NCBI RefSeq assembly: GCF_000723885.1
Contig: NZ_CCDG010000016.1
Span: 60,139 to 124,138, forward strand
DNA length: 64,000 bases
Source of the DNA: Paenibacillus camerounensis
GTDB taxonomy: Bacteria; Bacillota; Bacilli; Paenibacillales; Paenibacillaceae
Direction of reading: 5' to 3'
A model generated the notes under the pieces. It had not been told where the DNA came from. It searched no databases and worked only from the letters and a program-made list of their open reading frames with translations. The position numbers were made by a program, and so were the translations under genes. Numbering within the stretch: position 1 is the first letter of the stretch; each line of letters starts with the position of its first letter. This document shows positions 56,396 through 64,000 of this stretch, in pieces.

Positions 56396-56707
56396 TCAGG
56401 CTTCCATTTTCAGCATAACCAGCTCATCCACCGGCTCGCCGCCTACCAGATGCTCCTCCACAATACGCGGCACATCCTCAGTGGTCACGTTATAGTACCA
56501 GATGCCGTCAGGGTATACGATGACGAAGGGACCATTACCGCATAGCCCGAGGCAGCTGGTTTTGTTGATTTTGACCGTTTTGTTGATGCCCTGCTCCACC
56601 AGCTGCTCCTTGAATGCCTGCATAACATCCTCAACCTCCTGGTTGTTGCAGTGCTCACTGCAGCAGAACAGCAGATGCTTTTTTAACACCTTTAAACGCA
56701 TATTCAT
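56396..56707 (-). CDS. Thioredoxin-like [2Fe-2S] ferredoxin
   Basis: A 103-residue protein. The four cluster cysteines appear as HLLFCCSEHC (about residues 11-20) and CLGLCGNGP (about 52-60), the pattern of thioredoxin-like 2Fe-2S ferredoxins, followed by VIVYPDGIWYYNVT. An electron carrier; partner unknown. Ribosome site AAGGAGGT. Single gene. Confidence 0.92.
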   Translation of the reverse strand: MNMRLKVLKKHLLFCCSEHCNNQEVEDVMQAFKEQLVEQGINKTVKINKTSCLGLCGNGPFVIVYPDGIWYYNVTTEDVPRIVEEHLVGGEPVDELVMLKMEA

Positions 56708-57048
56708 GGGTAGACCTCCTTGGTCACGTGAAAATGGCTGACATATCTTACGAGGAGTATAGTCCCTTTTGCCGGTGCTGTAACGAGGTTCGGATCATTG
56801 TTCGTAAAGGCTTAACATATGCTTAAATCCCGTGATTTACATGTAATCTTAGCTAACCTATACCGGCTAGATATGATGAAAATGTGTCGGTGGACAGAAT
56901 TACCGGTGCCGCATCTGTTTCGAAAATTAATTTGAGGAATCGCCGGAAATGAAGAGATTTTCAGTTTAGCAGCAGGGGGAGTGGTTAATTAAGAAATGTG
57001 AAAGAGTGAGAATGAAATTTTAAAAAAAGCTATCAGGAGGGAATCGTT
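56708..57048. other. Intergenic region without recognisable feature
   Basis: 341 bases between divergent genes. It must hold promoters for both, but no convincing -35/-10 pair or sigma-B site was found by eye. Confidence 0.4.
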
Positions 57049-57909
57049 ATGAACAGGAAAATTGTAGGTGTGTTCCATACCGAATATGAGGCTTCACAGG
57101 CTATTGAAGATCTGAAAAGCCACGGATTTCTGACAGAGGACATCTCCGTGATTGCCAGAAATAAACGTGATGTCAAAGCGATCAATGAAGAGACGGGCAC
57201 TAAAGCGCCGGAGGGTATGGCTTCAGGAGCGGCAACGGGCGGACTGCTTGGCGGAGTAACCGGACTTCTGGCAGGTATCGGTGCCCTGGCTATACCGGGA
57301 ATCGGACCGATTATTGCTGCCGGGCCGATTGCCGCAACCCTAACAGGGGCAGCGATTGGAGCCGGAACCGGCGGATTGGTCGGCGGCCTGATCGGCCTTG
57401 GAATTCCGGAGGATGAGGCGGAGAGCTATGAAAATGCTGTAGACGAAGGACGGATTCTGGTCATGGTGGATGCAGATAATAATCGTGCCGGTGATGTATA
57501 TTCCGTATTCCGTAATCATAGTTCGGCTAATGCCGAAAGGTATATTGAGGATTCCGGTCCAGCCGCTTCCCGCAGAGATGCCGCTGACCATTCAGTCTCG
57601 GATGTGGCGGATGCCGCCTTCAACGGCTCAGGACTGGAAGGCCGGAATGATACGGGACTTGATACCATGAATTCCGCTCCGGTGCATGATCTGCCGGATG
57701 ACCGGGCGCATGAGGATATTAACCAGCCGGGAATGAAGGCTGATCTATACTCCGGAACGCCTGACGGCATGGGCAAGGATGTGGATAGCAGAAGCTCGCT
57801 TGCTTTTGAAGATGAGGATGAAGAGGCCCGCAGGCACCGCCTGCGTGAGGAAGCCCGTGCCGTCAATCCCGGCGAAGAGCTGCTGAGAGACCACAGCCGC
57901 AGACGTTAA
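57049..57909 (+). CDS. General stress protein (YflT / 17M-like)
   Basis: A 286-residue protein. Residues 1-165 hold the stress-protein fold: KIVGVFHTEYEASQAIEDLKSHGF, then a Gly/Ala-rich hydrophobic hairpin (about 63-125, repeated GAATGGLLGG / AAIGAGTGGLVGG) flanked by ESYENAVDEGRILVMVDAD. The second half is acidic, Asp/Ser-rich and low complexity, ending in RRR. Membrane association of the Gly-rich hairpin is possible. Ribosome site CAGGAGGG. Function unknown; homologues are induced by stress. Confidence 0.85.
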   Translation: MNRKIVGVFHTEYEASQAIEDLKSHGFLTEDISVIARNKRDVKAINEETGTKAPEGMASGAATGGLLGGVTGLLAGIGALAIPGIGPIIAAGPIAATLTGAAIGAGTGGLVGGLIGLGIPEDEAESYENAVDEGRILVMVDADNNRAGDVYSVFRNHSSANAERYIEDSGPAASRRDAADHSVSDVADAAFNGSGLEGRNDTGLDTMNSAPVHDLPDDRAHEDINQPGMKADLYSGTPDGMGKDVDSRSSLAFEDEDEEARRHRLREEARAVNPGEELLRDHSRRR

Positions 57910-57944
57910 GCAGGCAGGCCTGAAGGACAGCAGGCTACAGCTAA

Positions 57945-57997
57945 TAAAAGGGTTTGCCCGGTTCCTGCAGGACAGGACCCCGGGCAAACCCTTTTTT
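57945..57997 (+). terminator. Terminator after the stress protein
   Basis: AAAGGGTTTGCCCGG pairs with CCGGGCAAACCCTTT, followed by more T residues; also usable by the converging glpX gene. Confidence 0.9.
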
Positions 57998-58064
57998 GCT
58001 GTACGTATGCTGTTGTCACTTGCCGGGGATTCTGCGCCAAGCATCAGAGCCTGGGGTCAGCCAG

Positions 58065-59060
58065 CTACATAAAAGCGACGTTCTGGCGGTCTGAGACACC
58101 CTGCGGAATGTCCTTGCCGGGCAGGAAATGAATGCTGCGGATATAGCGGATGGTCCGGCTCTGCGCCCGCATAATAACCGAATGTGTCTCCGCACGCTCC
58201 TTGCCGATGAAGCGCACACCGTTAAGGAATTCCCCGGAGGTAACTCCGGTAGCGGCGAAGATTACATCACCGGTGCCGACCATATCCTCCATCGACAGCA
58301 CGCGGGCCGGATGATCCAGACCCATCATCAGGCAGCGCTGAAGCTCGAGCGGCCCTTCCGGCATAAGCCGGCCCTGGAGCTCACCGCCAAGGCATTTCAG
58401 GGCAGCGGCAGCCAGTACACCTTCCGGAGCGCCGCCGGAGCCCATGTACAGATCAACATCGCTGTCCGGCAGCGCCGCTGCGATCGCTCCGGCCACATCG
58501 CCGTGGCCGAGCAGCTTGATCCGCACACCCAGCGCGCGCAGGGTACCGATCAGCTCTTCATGGCGTTTGCGGTCGAGCACCATCACCGTCAGCTCAGACA
58601 AAGCTTTGCCGGTGATCATGCTTGCCTTGCGCAGTGTAACCTCCGCAGAATCGTCCAGGCTGAGCTTGCCGGCCAGCTCTGGGCCGCAGGCCAGCTTCTC
58701 CATGTAAATGTCGGGCGCATGCAGCAGGCTGCCGCGGTCGGCAATCGCGATGACCGACTGGGCGTTATGCAGCCCGCAGGCAACGACCTCTGTACCTTCA
58801 AGCGGGTCAACGGCCACATCAACAGCAGGACCGTTTCTCGTGCCAACTCGCTCTCCAATATAGAGCATCGGCGCTTCGTCCATTTCGCCTTCGCCGATTA
58901 CAACGGTTCCGTCAATGGAGACAGAATCAAACATGGAACGTATGGCTGTTGTGGCGGCATCATCCGCCGCATTCTTGTCGCCCCGGCCAATCCAGCGTGC
59001 TGAGGATAAAGCACCCAGCTCCGTTACCCGTACAATCTCCAGTGCCAACTCGCGTTCCAT
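58065..59060 (-). CDS. glpX: Class II fructose-1,6-bisphosphatase
   Basis: A 331-residue gluconeogenic enzyme, fructose 1,6-bisphosphate to fructose 6-phosphate. Family motifs: GRGDKNAADDAATTA, IGEGEMDEAPMLYIGE and DVAVDPLEGT (metal and substrate binding). ATG 59060 is chosen over an ATG five codons upstream because GGAGGG lies at the correct distance. It lies 66 bases after the PPDK regulator and third after ccpN, a gluconeogenesis cluster. Confidence 0.95.
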   Translation of the reverse strand: MERELALEIVRVTELGALSSARWIGRGDKNAADDAATTAIRSMFDSVSIDGTVVIGEGEMDEAPMLYIGERVGTRNGPAVDVAVDPLEGTEVVACGLHNAQSVIAIADRGSLLHAPDIYMEKLACGPELAGKLSLDDSAEVTLRKASMITGKALSELTVMVLDRKRHEELIGTLRALGVRIKLLGHGDVAGAIAAALPDSDVDLYMGSGGAPEGVLAAAALKCLGGELQGRLMPEGPLELQRCLMMGLDHPARVLSMEDMVGTGDVIFAATGVTSGEFLNGVRFIGKERAETHSVIMRAQSRTIRYIRSIHFLPGKDIPQGVSDRQNVAFM

Positions 59061-59125
59061 ATGTTTTCCCTCCATTAATAGTCTATAGGTTTGGTGTACA
59101 GCATTCCTGTGCGGCAGCTGGCAGG

Positions 59126-59926
59126 CTACAGATGGCCCATAATAATGCCTGCCGTTTCTTCAATGGCCTTGTCGGTAATGTCAATGACCGGGCAGCCCAG
59201 CTTCTTGAACAGCACTGCCGCGTATTCCATTTCCTCCTGAATCCGCTCCAGGCTTGCGTATTGCGAGCCGGCTGGCAGCCCGAGCATCTTCAGGCGTTCG
59301 GAGCGGATCTTCAGCATGTACTCCGGCTTCATCGTCAGGCCGATAATCCGGCTTGGCGGCAGGCTTAGAAGCTGCTGGGGCGGAGCAATCTCCGGGACAA
59401 CCGGATAATTAACGACCTTCTTGCCCCGGTGGGCAAGGAAGATGCTAAGCGGGGTCTTGGACGTCCGGGACATACCCAGCAGCACGATATCTGCCTTCAG
59501 CATGGCACCAAGGTCGCGCCCGTCATCACAGGCAACGGTGAACTCGATGGCCTCAATCCGCCGGAAGTAATTCTCGTCCAGCTGATGCAGCAGCCCGGGA
59601 CGGGCCTGCGGTGCATCGTCAAAGGTGTCGATGAACGCCTGCATCATCGGTCCCATAATATCTACAATCCGCAGGTCCAGGCGTACCGCTTCCTCGCGGA
59701 TCACCTCCCGCAGCTCCGGCTGTACCAGTGTATAAGCGACGAAGCCCTGCAGCTGGGCTGTTTCCTCCATCAGCTTGCGCAGCTCATCCTCATGCCTTAC
59801 ATTGCCGTATCTCCTGATTGTGACACGCTGATTCTGGAACTGGTGGATAACGGCCTGCACTACTGCCTCTGCCGTATCGCCTATTGAATCTGAGCATATC
59901 GTGATGTAGTGCGAAGATTGCTCCAT
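59126..59926 (-). CDS. Pyruvate, phosphate dikinase / PEP synthase regulatory protein (DUF299)
   Basis: A 266-residue bifunctional kinase/phosphorylase that uses ADP to inactivate, and phosphate to reactivate, a PEP-forming dikinase. Signatures: CSDSIGDTAEAVV at the N-terminus, the P-loop-like GMSRTSKTPLSIFLA (about residues 150-164) and the closing DITDKAIEETAG. Ribosome site GGGAGGATAAG. It corresponds to Bacillus yqfL, which also follows ccpN. Confidence 0.93.
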   Translation of the reverse strand: MEQSSHYITICSDSIGDTAEAVVQAVIHQFQNQRVTIRRYGNVRHEDELRKLMEETAQLQGFVAYTLVQPELREVIREEAVRLDLRIVDIMGPMMQAFIDTFDDAPQARPGLLHQLDENYFRRIEAIEFTVACDDGRDLGAMLKADIVLLGMSRTSKTPLSIFLAHRGKKVVNYPVVPEIAPPQQLLSLPPSRIIGLTMKPEYMLKIRSERLKMLGLPAGSQYASLERIQEEMEYAAVLFKKLGCPVIDITDKAIEETAGIIMGHL

Positions 59927-59944
59927 GCGTTTCTTATCCTCCCG

Positions 59945-60601
59945 TTATCCTTTGGCTTCGAGATCGAGGAGAAGCTTAACGATGGAAGTTTTGGTTAACC
60001 GTCCGACGACTTCGGGTCCCTGGACGGTTTCTTCCGCGCCGCCGGGCACGACCACCGGCAAGCTGTCAACCTCGTGAAAAATCATTTTGTGTGCGGCATC
60101 CAGCACCGGCTCATCCGGCGATACCGTCACTACCTTGGGCACCCGGGTCATGACCATGCTTACCGGCATGGACACTGCACCGGGATTACCGAGTGTTACC
60201 TTGAGAAAATCCTTGCGGGAGGCGACTCCGGCCAGCTTGCCTTCCCCGTCGCAGATAATCAGAGTGCCGACATCCTGCAGGAACAGGGTGACGACGGCAT
60301 CCTGAATGGTTGTTGTTTCACGGATTACTACCGGAATGCTCTGGATATCCTTGACCTTCCGGTCCTTGAGCAGATAGCTGCCGCCCAAACGGGCTACTGA
60401 CCGCTGGCCGGGGAAATAGCCGACCTTCGGCTTCGCATCAATATAATCCAGCATGACCAGAATGGACAGATCGTTACGGATCGTCGGCCGGCTGAGGTTC
60501 AAAGCTTCTGCGATCTGTTCGCCGGAGATCGGGGCACGTTTCTTCACAATGTCAATAATTTGCAGTTGACGGGATGTTAGTTCGATTGCGGGTCCCTCCA
60601 T
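59945..60601 (-). CDS. ccpN: Gluconeogenesis repressor CcpN
   Basis: A 218-residue repressor: N-terminal winged helix (about residues 6-60, LTSRQLQIIDIVKKRAPISG then the recognition helix LNLSRPTIRNDLSIL) and two CBS domains (about 85-210, IRETTTIQDAVVTLF; TVSPDEPVLDAAHKM) that sense adenine nucleotides. In Bacillus subtilis CcpN represses gapB and pckA when glycolysis is active. First gene of ccpN-PPDK regulator-glpX. Confidence 0.93.
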   Translation of the reverse strand: MEGPAIELTSRQLQIIDIVKKRAPISGEQIAEALNLSRPTIRNDLSILVMLDYIDAKPKVGYFPGQRSVARLGGSYLLKDRKVKDIQSIPVVIRETTTIQDAVVTLFLQDVGTLIICDGEGKLAGVASRKDFLKVTLGNPGAVSMPVSMVMTRVPKVVTVSPDEPVLDAAHKMIFHEVDSLPVVVPGGAEETVQGPEVVGRLTKTSIVKLLLDLEAKG

Positions 60602-60706
60602 TTTCCGGATATTATGAGGTCTCTCCTATGGAAAAGGAGTACCGTTGGCCGATTCCCCCTCTTATTCAGACGTCTTAATGGCAATAATATCCCTTAACTT
60701 GGTTAT

Positions 60707-60735
60707 ATAATACGCAATAATGATCATTAATGCAA
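60707..60735 (-). promoter_or_regulatory. Promoter for the ccpN operon
   Basis: On the minus strand TTGCAT (60735-60730), 17-base spacer, TATTAT (60712-60707). Confidence 0.65.
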
Positions 60736-60777
60736 CATATAGGACGTCATAAATAAATTTAGTAGGTGAAAATAGCT

Positions 60778-61728
60778 TTATTCCTGTGCAGCGGCATCCA
60801 ATTGAGGCTTGGGAAGAACAGCAGGCGTCAGCTTCTTTTTGAACAGCAGCTGCTTCAGGGCACCGGCATTAACAAGCACTGTTCCGGCGATGATCGTGAA
60901 CACACCGAGTATGGTAAGCCAGGTCACTGCCTCGTCATAGAACAAATAACCTACTCCGACGGCAATGGGCGGGGAGATATAGAGCCAGGTTGATGGAAAC
61001 ACCGGATTAGTCTTGGCAACAAGCCAGTAGAACAGAGTATGTCCAACCATGGAGCCGATTACGGTCAGATAGAGCAGCGACCCGGCGGTCCGGACAGAGA
61101 ACAGAATTTCAGGGTGAGGCTGCTCGGCTGCCAATGACAGAATGAACAGGAGCAATCCCCCGTATATCATCTGTGCGGCATTCAGAGCGACCGGCGAGAC
61201 GCTGGAGAAGGTGTTGATTACCTTTTTGGAATAAATCGCTCCGGCAGCGTAGCAGCATTCGCCGATTAACACGACAACACAGCCTGTGATCCAGAGCGGG
61301 GATACGTCTACAACCAGGCTCGGCAGCACAAGCAGCAGTACGCCGGTGAAGCCGATGATGCAGCCGAGCATGGAGTAGGAGGGCGCTTTTTGGCGGAGAA
61401 CAGCGGTCTGCATCAGCAGGATCATCATCGGCCCTGTAGCTGACAGCACAGCAGCAAGTCCAGAGGATACGTATTGTTCAGCCCAGTATAGTGCAGAGAA
61501 GGTGCCGAAAGTCAGGGCAGCCCCGGTAATCAGCATTTCTTTGCGCAGCAGCAGGGAGAAGCTGGCTTTGCCTTTGAGGACCATCCACAGAAACAGGACG
61601 GCACCGGCCAGAAAGAAACGTATGCCAGCTGAGAAAAAGGGCGGCGCTCCGGCGTCTACGCCGATTTTGATAGCAAGAAAGGTAGTGCCGAAGATCAGAC
61701 AGACAAGTGAATAAGCGAGCATAATCAT
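60778..61728 (-). CDS. DMT superfamily EamA transporter
   Basis: A 316-residue protein with ten helices and two EamA repeats (LAIKIGVDAGAPPFFSAGIRFFLAG; PVALNAAQMIYGGLLLFILSL). Typical of amino-acid or metabolite exporters of the RhaT/EamA group. It is divergent from a MocR-type regulator, the arrangement in which the regulator often controls the transporter. Substrate unknown. Confidence 0.9.
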   Translation of the reverse strand: MIMLAYSLVCLIFGTTFLAIKIGVDAGAPPFFSAGIRFFLAGAVLFLWMVLKGKASFSLLLRKEMLITGAALTFGTFSALYWAEQYVSSGLAAVLSATGPMMILLMQTAVLRQKAPSYSMLGCIIGFTGVLLLVLPSLVVDVSPLWITGCVVVLIGECCYAAGAIYSKKVINTFSSVSPVALNAAQMIYGGLLLFILSLAAEQPHPEILFSVRTAGSLLYLTVIGSMVGHTLFYWLVAKTNPVFPSTWLYISPPIAVGVGYLFYDEAVTWLTILGVFTIIAGTVLVNAGALKQLLFKKKLTPAVLPKPQLDAAAQE

Positions 61729-61801
61729 AAATATTTCCCCTTTGTGAATGTGATATGGCAGTCCGGTAAAGCATTTTGGATAATCATAACTGGCAGGACA
61801 C

Positions 61802-61827
61802 AGAACAGTTCATAATGAATAGAACAG
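61802..61827. promoter_or_regulatory. Candidate MocR operator (direct repeats)
   Basis: AGAACAG occurs at 61802-61808 and again at 61821-61827, 19 bases apart, in the divergent spacer. MocR regulators usually bind direct repeats about two helical turns apart. Confidence 0.35.
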
Positions 61828-61965
61828 ATAGGGGGTTAGATGCTGTACAATAAGGGAAATAAAGTACGGAAATGAACAGTGCGCCGGAATAGCTGCGGTG
61901 TCTTCATAAATAGAAGAAGGTACGTGCGTTAGGACTGGGGAAATTGTGGAGAGAGGTGCAGAGCT

Positions 61966-63390
61966 ATGAAACAACATGCGAGAGTGGAACAGAGCCATCC
62001 GCTCTTCCGTCAGGTCTACGATTATATGGTGAACCGGATAGTGCGCGAGGAGTGGAAGGTGCATGACAAGCTGCCGTCGATCCGGGTGCTGGCTGAGGAG
62101 CTGCAGGTGCACCGGCTGACGGTCTTCAAGGCATACCGGGAGCTGGCCAGCAGCGGCAGAGTCTATGTAAAAGACAAATCCGGCTATTACGTCTCGCCTG
62201 CCGGCATGCTGCGAGAGGAGCGCGTTGATCAGGAGGCTGATGCCGCTGCTGTACCGGTGTATTCCCTGACTAATCCGATGTCTGACATTCAGCGGATGCC
62301 GGTTCAGTATCAGTTCTCGCAGGCACTGATTGATCCGGGTCTGCTGCCCAACCTGTTTCTGTCTGATTATGTGAAAAAAGTATTTGACCTCTATCCGAAG
62401 GTTATGGGAACCTATTCCTCCGTCCAGGGCGACGAAGAGCTGCGCGGGGTGCTTAGCCTGCATTATCAGAAGCACTTTAAGCTGCAGCTGTCGCCTGCTG
62501 AGCTGCTGATCACCTCAGGCGCACAGCAGGCGATCAATCTGATTGCGGGCCTTGTGCTCGGACCGATGGATCATGTGATGGTAGAGCGGCCGACATATAG
62601 TGTGGCGCTTGATATTTTCCGGCGGGCGGGTGCCCGGCTGCTCCCGGTGACGATTACACCGGAGGGGTACGATCTGGAGGCAGTCGAGGAGCTGATGCGC
62701 ACCTACCGGCCGCGGATGTTCTACATCAACCCGACCCATCATAACCCAACAGGCTATACCGTGCCGGCACGCCAGCGTAAGCTGCTGGTCGAGCTGGCAG
62801 AGCGTTACCGCTGCCTGCTGGTGGAGGATGACCCCTTCCGCGACATCTATTTCGGCGAGGCGCCGCCGGCGCCGTTCTTCGCCTACGATACCGAAGGCTG
62901 GGTCATCTACATCAGCAGCTTCAGTAAATACGTGGCACCGGGGCTGCGGATCTGCGCGGTAGCCTGCCGACATCCGTTCATGGAGCGGCTCATTACCGCC
63001 AAGTCGATGGCCGATAACGGATCACCGCTGCTGAACCAGAAAATCTTCCTGCATTACTACACCTCGCCGCGCCTGCAGCAGCATCTGGGCAAGCTGCGGA
63101 TAGCACTGCAGGTACATAAAGAGATTATGGAGGAGGAGCTGGCCGGCAGCGGCTGGGAGTGGTCAGCGCCGGAGGGCGGGCTGAACCTGTGGATTAAGCT
63201 GCCGGAGTCTGTCTCCGCCGCTGCGCTGTTTGAGCGCAGTATGGGACATTCCATCTCCTTTGTACCAGGTGAGCTGTGCGACCCGCTCGGGGAGATGACC
63301 TCCTGGCTGCGGCTCAGCTATTCCTTCGCCAGCGAGAATGTGCTGCGTGAGGGCATGCGCAAGCTGATGCAGCTGGCGCGGGAGCTGTGA
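61966..63390 (+). CDS. MocR family regulator (GntR HTH + aminotransferase domain)
   Basis: A 474-residue regulator. Residues about 8-80 are a GntR winged helix (LFRQVYDYMVNRIVREEW, KLPSIRVLAEELQVHRLTV); residues about 110-470 are a fold-type I PLP domain (TSGAQQAINLIAGLVL, NPTHHNPTGYTVP) with the PLP lysine in SSFSKYVAPGLR. MocR proteins use PLP or its amino-acid adducts as signal. Divergent from the EamA transporter. Ribosome site GAGAGGTG. Confidence 0.9.
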   Translation: MKQHARVEQSHPLFRQVYDYMVNRIVREEWKVHDKLPSIRVLAEELQVHRLTVFKAYRELASSGRVYVKDKSGYYVSPAGMLREERVDQEADAAAVPVYSLTNPMSDIQRMPVQYQFSQALIDPGLLPNLFLSDYVKKVFDLYPKVMGTYSSVQGDEELRGVLSLHYQKHFKLQLSPAELLITSGAQQAINLIAGLVLGPMDHVMVERPTYSVALDIFRRAGARLLPVTITPEGYDLEAVEELMRTYRPRMFYINPTHHNPTGYTVPARQRKLLVELAERYRCLLVEDDPFRDIYFGEAPPAPFFAYDTEGWVIYISSFSKYVAPGLRICAVACRHPFMERLITAKSMADNGSPLLNQKIFLHYYTSPRLQQHLGKLRIALQVHKEIMEEELAGSGWEWSAPEGGLNLWIKLPESVSAAALFERSMGHSISFVPGELCDPLGEMTSWLRLSYSFASENVLREGMRKLMQLAREL

Positions 63391-63526
63391 GATGCGGGGC
63401 GGGGCGTTCAAGCGGGTGAGGTTCCGTTGAAGGGTCTGGACAGACCGGACGCCTGACAGCGGGAGAAGCGAGGTGCAGAGACGGAGCTACATGTAGTGCC
63501 GGGAACGGGGCTTGAAAGCGGGCTGC

Positions 63527-63871
63527 GGGGCGGAATGAGAGGCAAAAATGCCTTTGAATTCGCTGGAAGTTGGCTGTGGGGCGGAATGAGAGGCAGAAAT
63601 GCCTTTGAATTCGCTGGAAGTTGGCTGTGGGGCGGAATAAGAGGTAAAAATGCCTCTGAATTGGCCGGAAGTTGGCTGTGGGGCGGAATGAGAGGCAAAA
63701 ATGCCTCTGAATTCGCTGGAAGTTGGCTTTGGGGCGGAATGAGAGGCAGAAATGCCTTTGAATTCGCTGGAAGTTGGCTGCGGGGCGGAATGAGAGGCAA
63801 AAATGCCTCTGAATTGGCCGGAAGTTGGCTTTGGGGCGGAATGAGAGGCAAAAATGCCTCTGAATTGGCCG
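63527..63871. repeat. 51-bp minisatellite, about 6.8 units
   Basis: Units start at 63527, 63578, 63629, 63680, 63731, 63782 and 63833 (last partial). Consensus unit begins GGGGCGGAATGAGAGGCAAA and includes GAGGCAAAAATGCCTC, a small hairpin. Units differ at a few positions (G/A, T/C) and fall into subtypes. Because 51 is a multiple of 3, long reading frames are open on both strands, e.g. 63496-63885 plus (17-residue repeat GGMRGKNAFEFAGSWLW) and 63408-63851 minus (PLIPPQSQLPANSEAFL). Neither has a convincing start or signal; the repeat is treated as non-coding. Confidence 0.9.
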
Positions 63872-63885
63872 TTTCCTGCCGCTAA

Positions 63886-64000
63886 GCCGCAGGCCGCATG
63901 ATTTGTTCCGCGCAGTAGCAGCCTTCTCCTGCCTAAACTATATTCCGCGCGGTAGCACTCTAGCCAAAGTAACCAGCCGTATAACCAAACAGCGCCATGT
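63886..64000. other. Window end, no feature
   Basis: Sequence after the minisatellite; two short CCGCGC(A/G)GTAGCA phrases recur, no gene seen. Confidence 0.4.

Noticed and set aside
63527..63871. CRISPR array
   Set aside because: Units abut with no unique spacers and no cas genes are near.
63408..63885. Two repetitive open frames in the minisatellite, one on each strand
   Set aside because: They exist because the unit length is a multiple of three; starts are poor and no signal peptide or domain is seen. Kept as a repeat and a finding.

Overview
The window looks like a chromosomal segment of a spore-forming, low-to-moderate-GC Firmicute, most likely Paenibacillus or a close relative. The evidence is a small acid-soluble spore protein (sspH), Ku plus LigD-type end joining, tandem T-box leaders, a CIRCE operator on groESL, S-layer homology (SLH) proteins, CcpN, and a gene order (tsaE-tsaB-rimI-tsaD ... 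ABC-F ... moaC-tatA-tatC-groES-groEL) that follows the Bacillus subtilis ydi-groESL region. No rRNA, tRNA, CRISPR array, transposase or integrase was recognised.

Layout. 1-2.4 kb: 3' part of gltB. 2.4-3.2 kb: non-coding, with a structured repeat-like element. 3.2-4.9 kb: two-gene ABC exporter. 4.9-6.6 kb: M23 endopeptidase and bactofilin (minus). 6.8-9.4 kb: cardiolipin synthase and a YitT-type membrane protein. 9.6-12.4 kb: ku, DNA ligase and LigD polymerase (minus). 12.6-13.0 kb: a small acidic ORF and sspH. 13.2-14.2 kb: DMT transporter. 14.3-17.2 kb: tRNA t6A operon. 17.2-19.5 kb: two consecutive leucine T-boxes and leuA. 19.6-19.85 kb: DnaA-box cluster. 19.9-21.9 kb: ABC-F ATPase (minus). 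22.1-27.5 kb: folate, molybdopterin, Tat and chaperonin genes.

27.6-43.8 kb is an AT-richer island of four large secreted proteins, visibly different in codon use from both flanks. It holds an SLH-bearing clostripain-type (C11) protease, a 2273-residue Ig-repeat protein, an 1896-residue protein ending in a type I-like dockerin, and a cohesin protein with three SLH repeats. The last three are packed as one operon (3-bp gap, then a 4-bp overlap). The simplest reading is a non-cellulosomal cohesin-dockerin system that displays a giant protein on the cell wall: the SLH repeats hold the cohesin at the surface and the cohesin holds the dockerin protein. This is the most interesting system in the window.

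43.9-64 kb: a cassette of three small genes (two membrane proteins, holin-like in size), an SRPBCC protein, an atypical SDR, an MsrA-MsrB fusion whose MsrB half has lost its catalytic residues, a B12-binding protein paired with a sensorless hybrid histidine kinase, a GNAT enzyme, a ZIP transporter, two aldo-keto reductases with an AraC regulator, a thioredoxin-like ferredoxin, a stress protein, a ccpN-PPDK regulator-glpX gluconeogenesis operon, a DMT transporter divergent from a MocR regulator, and a 51-bp minisatellite.
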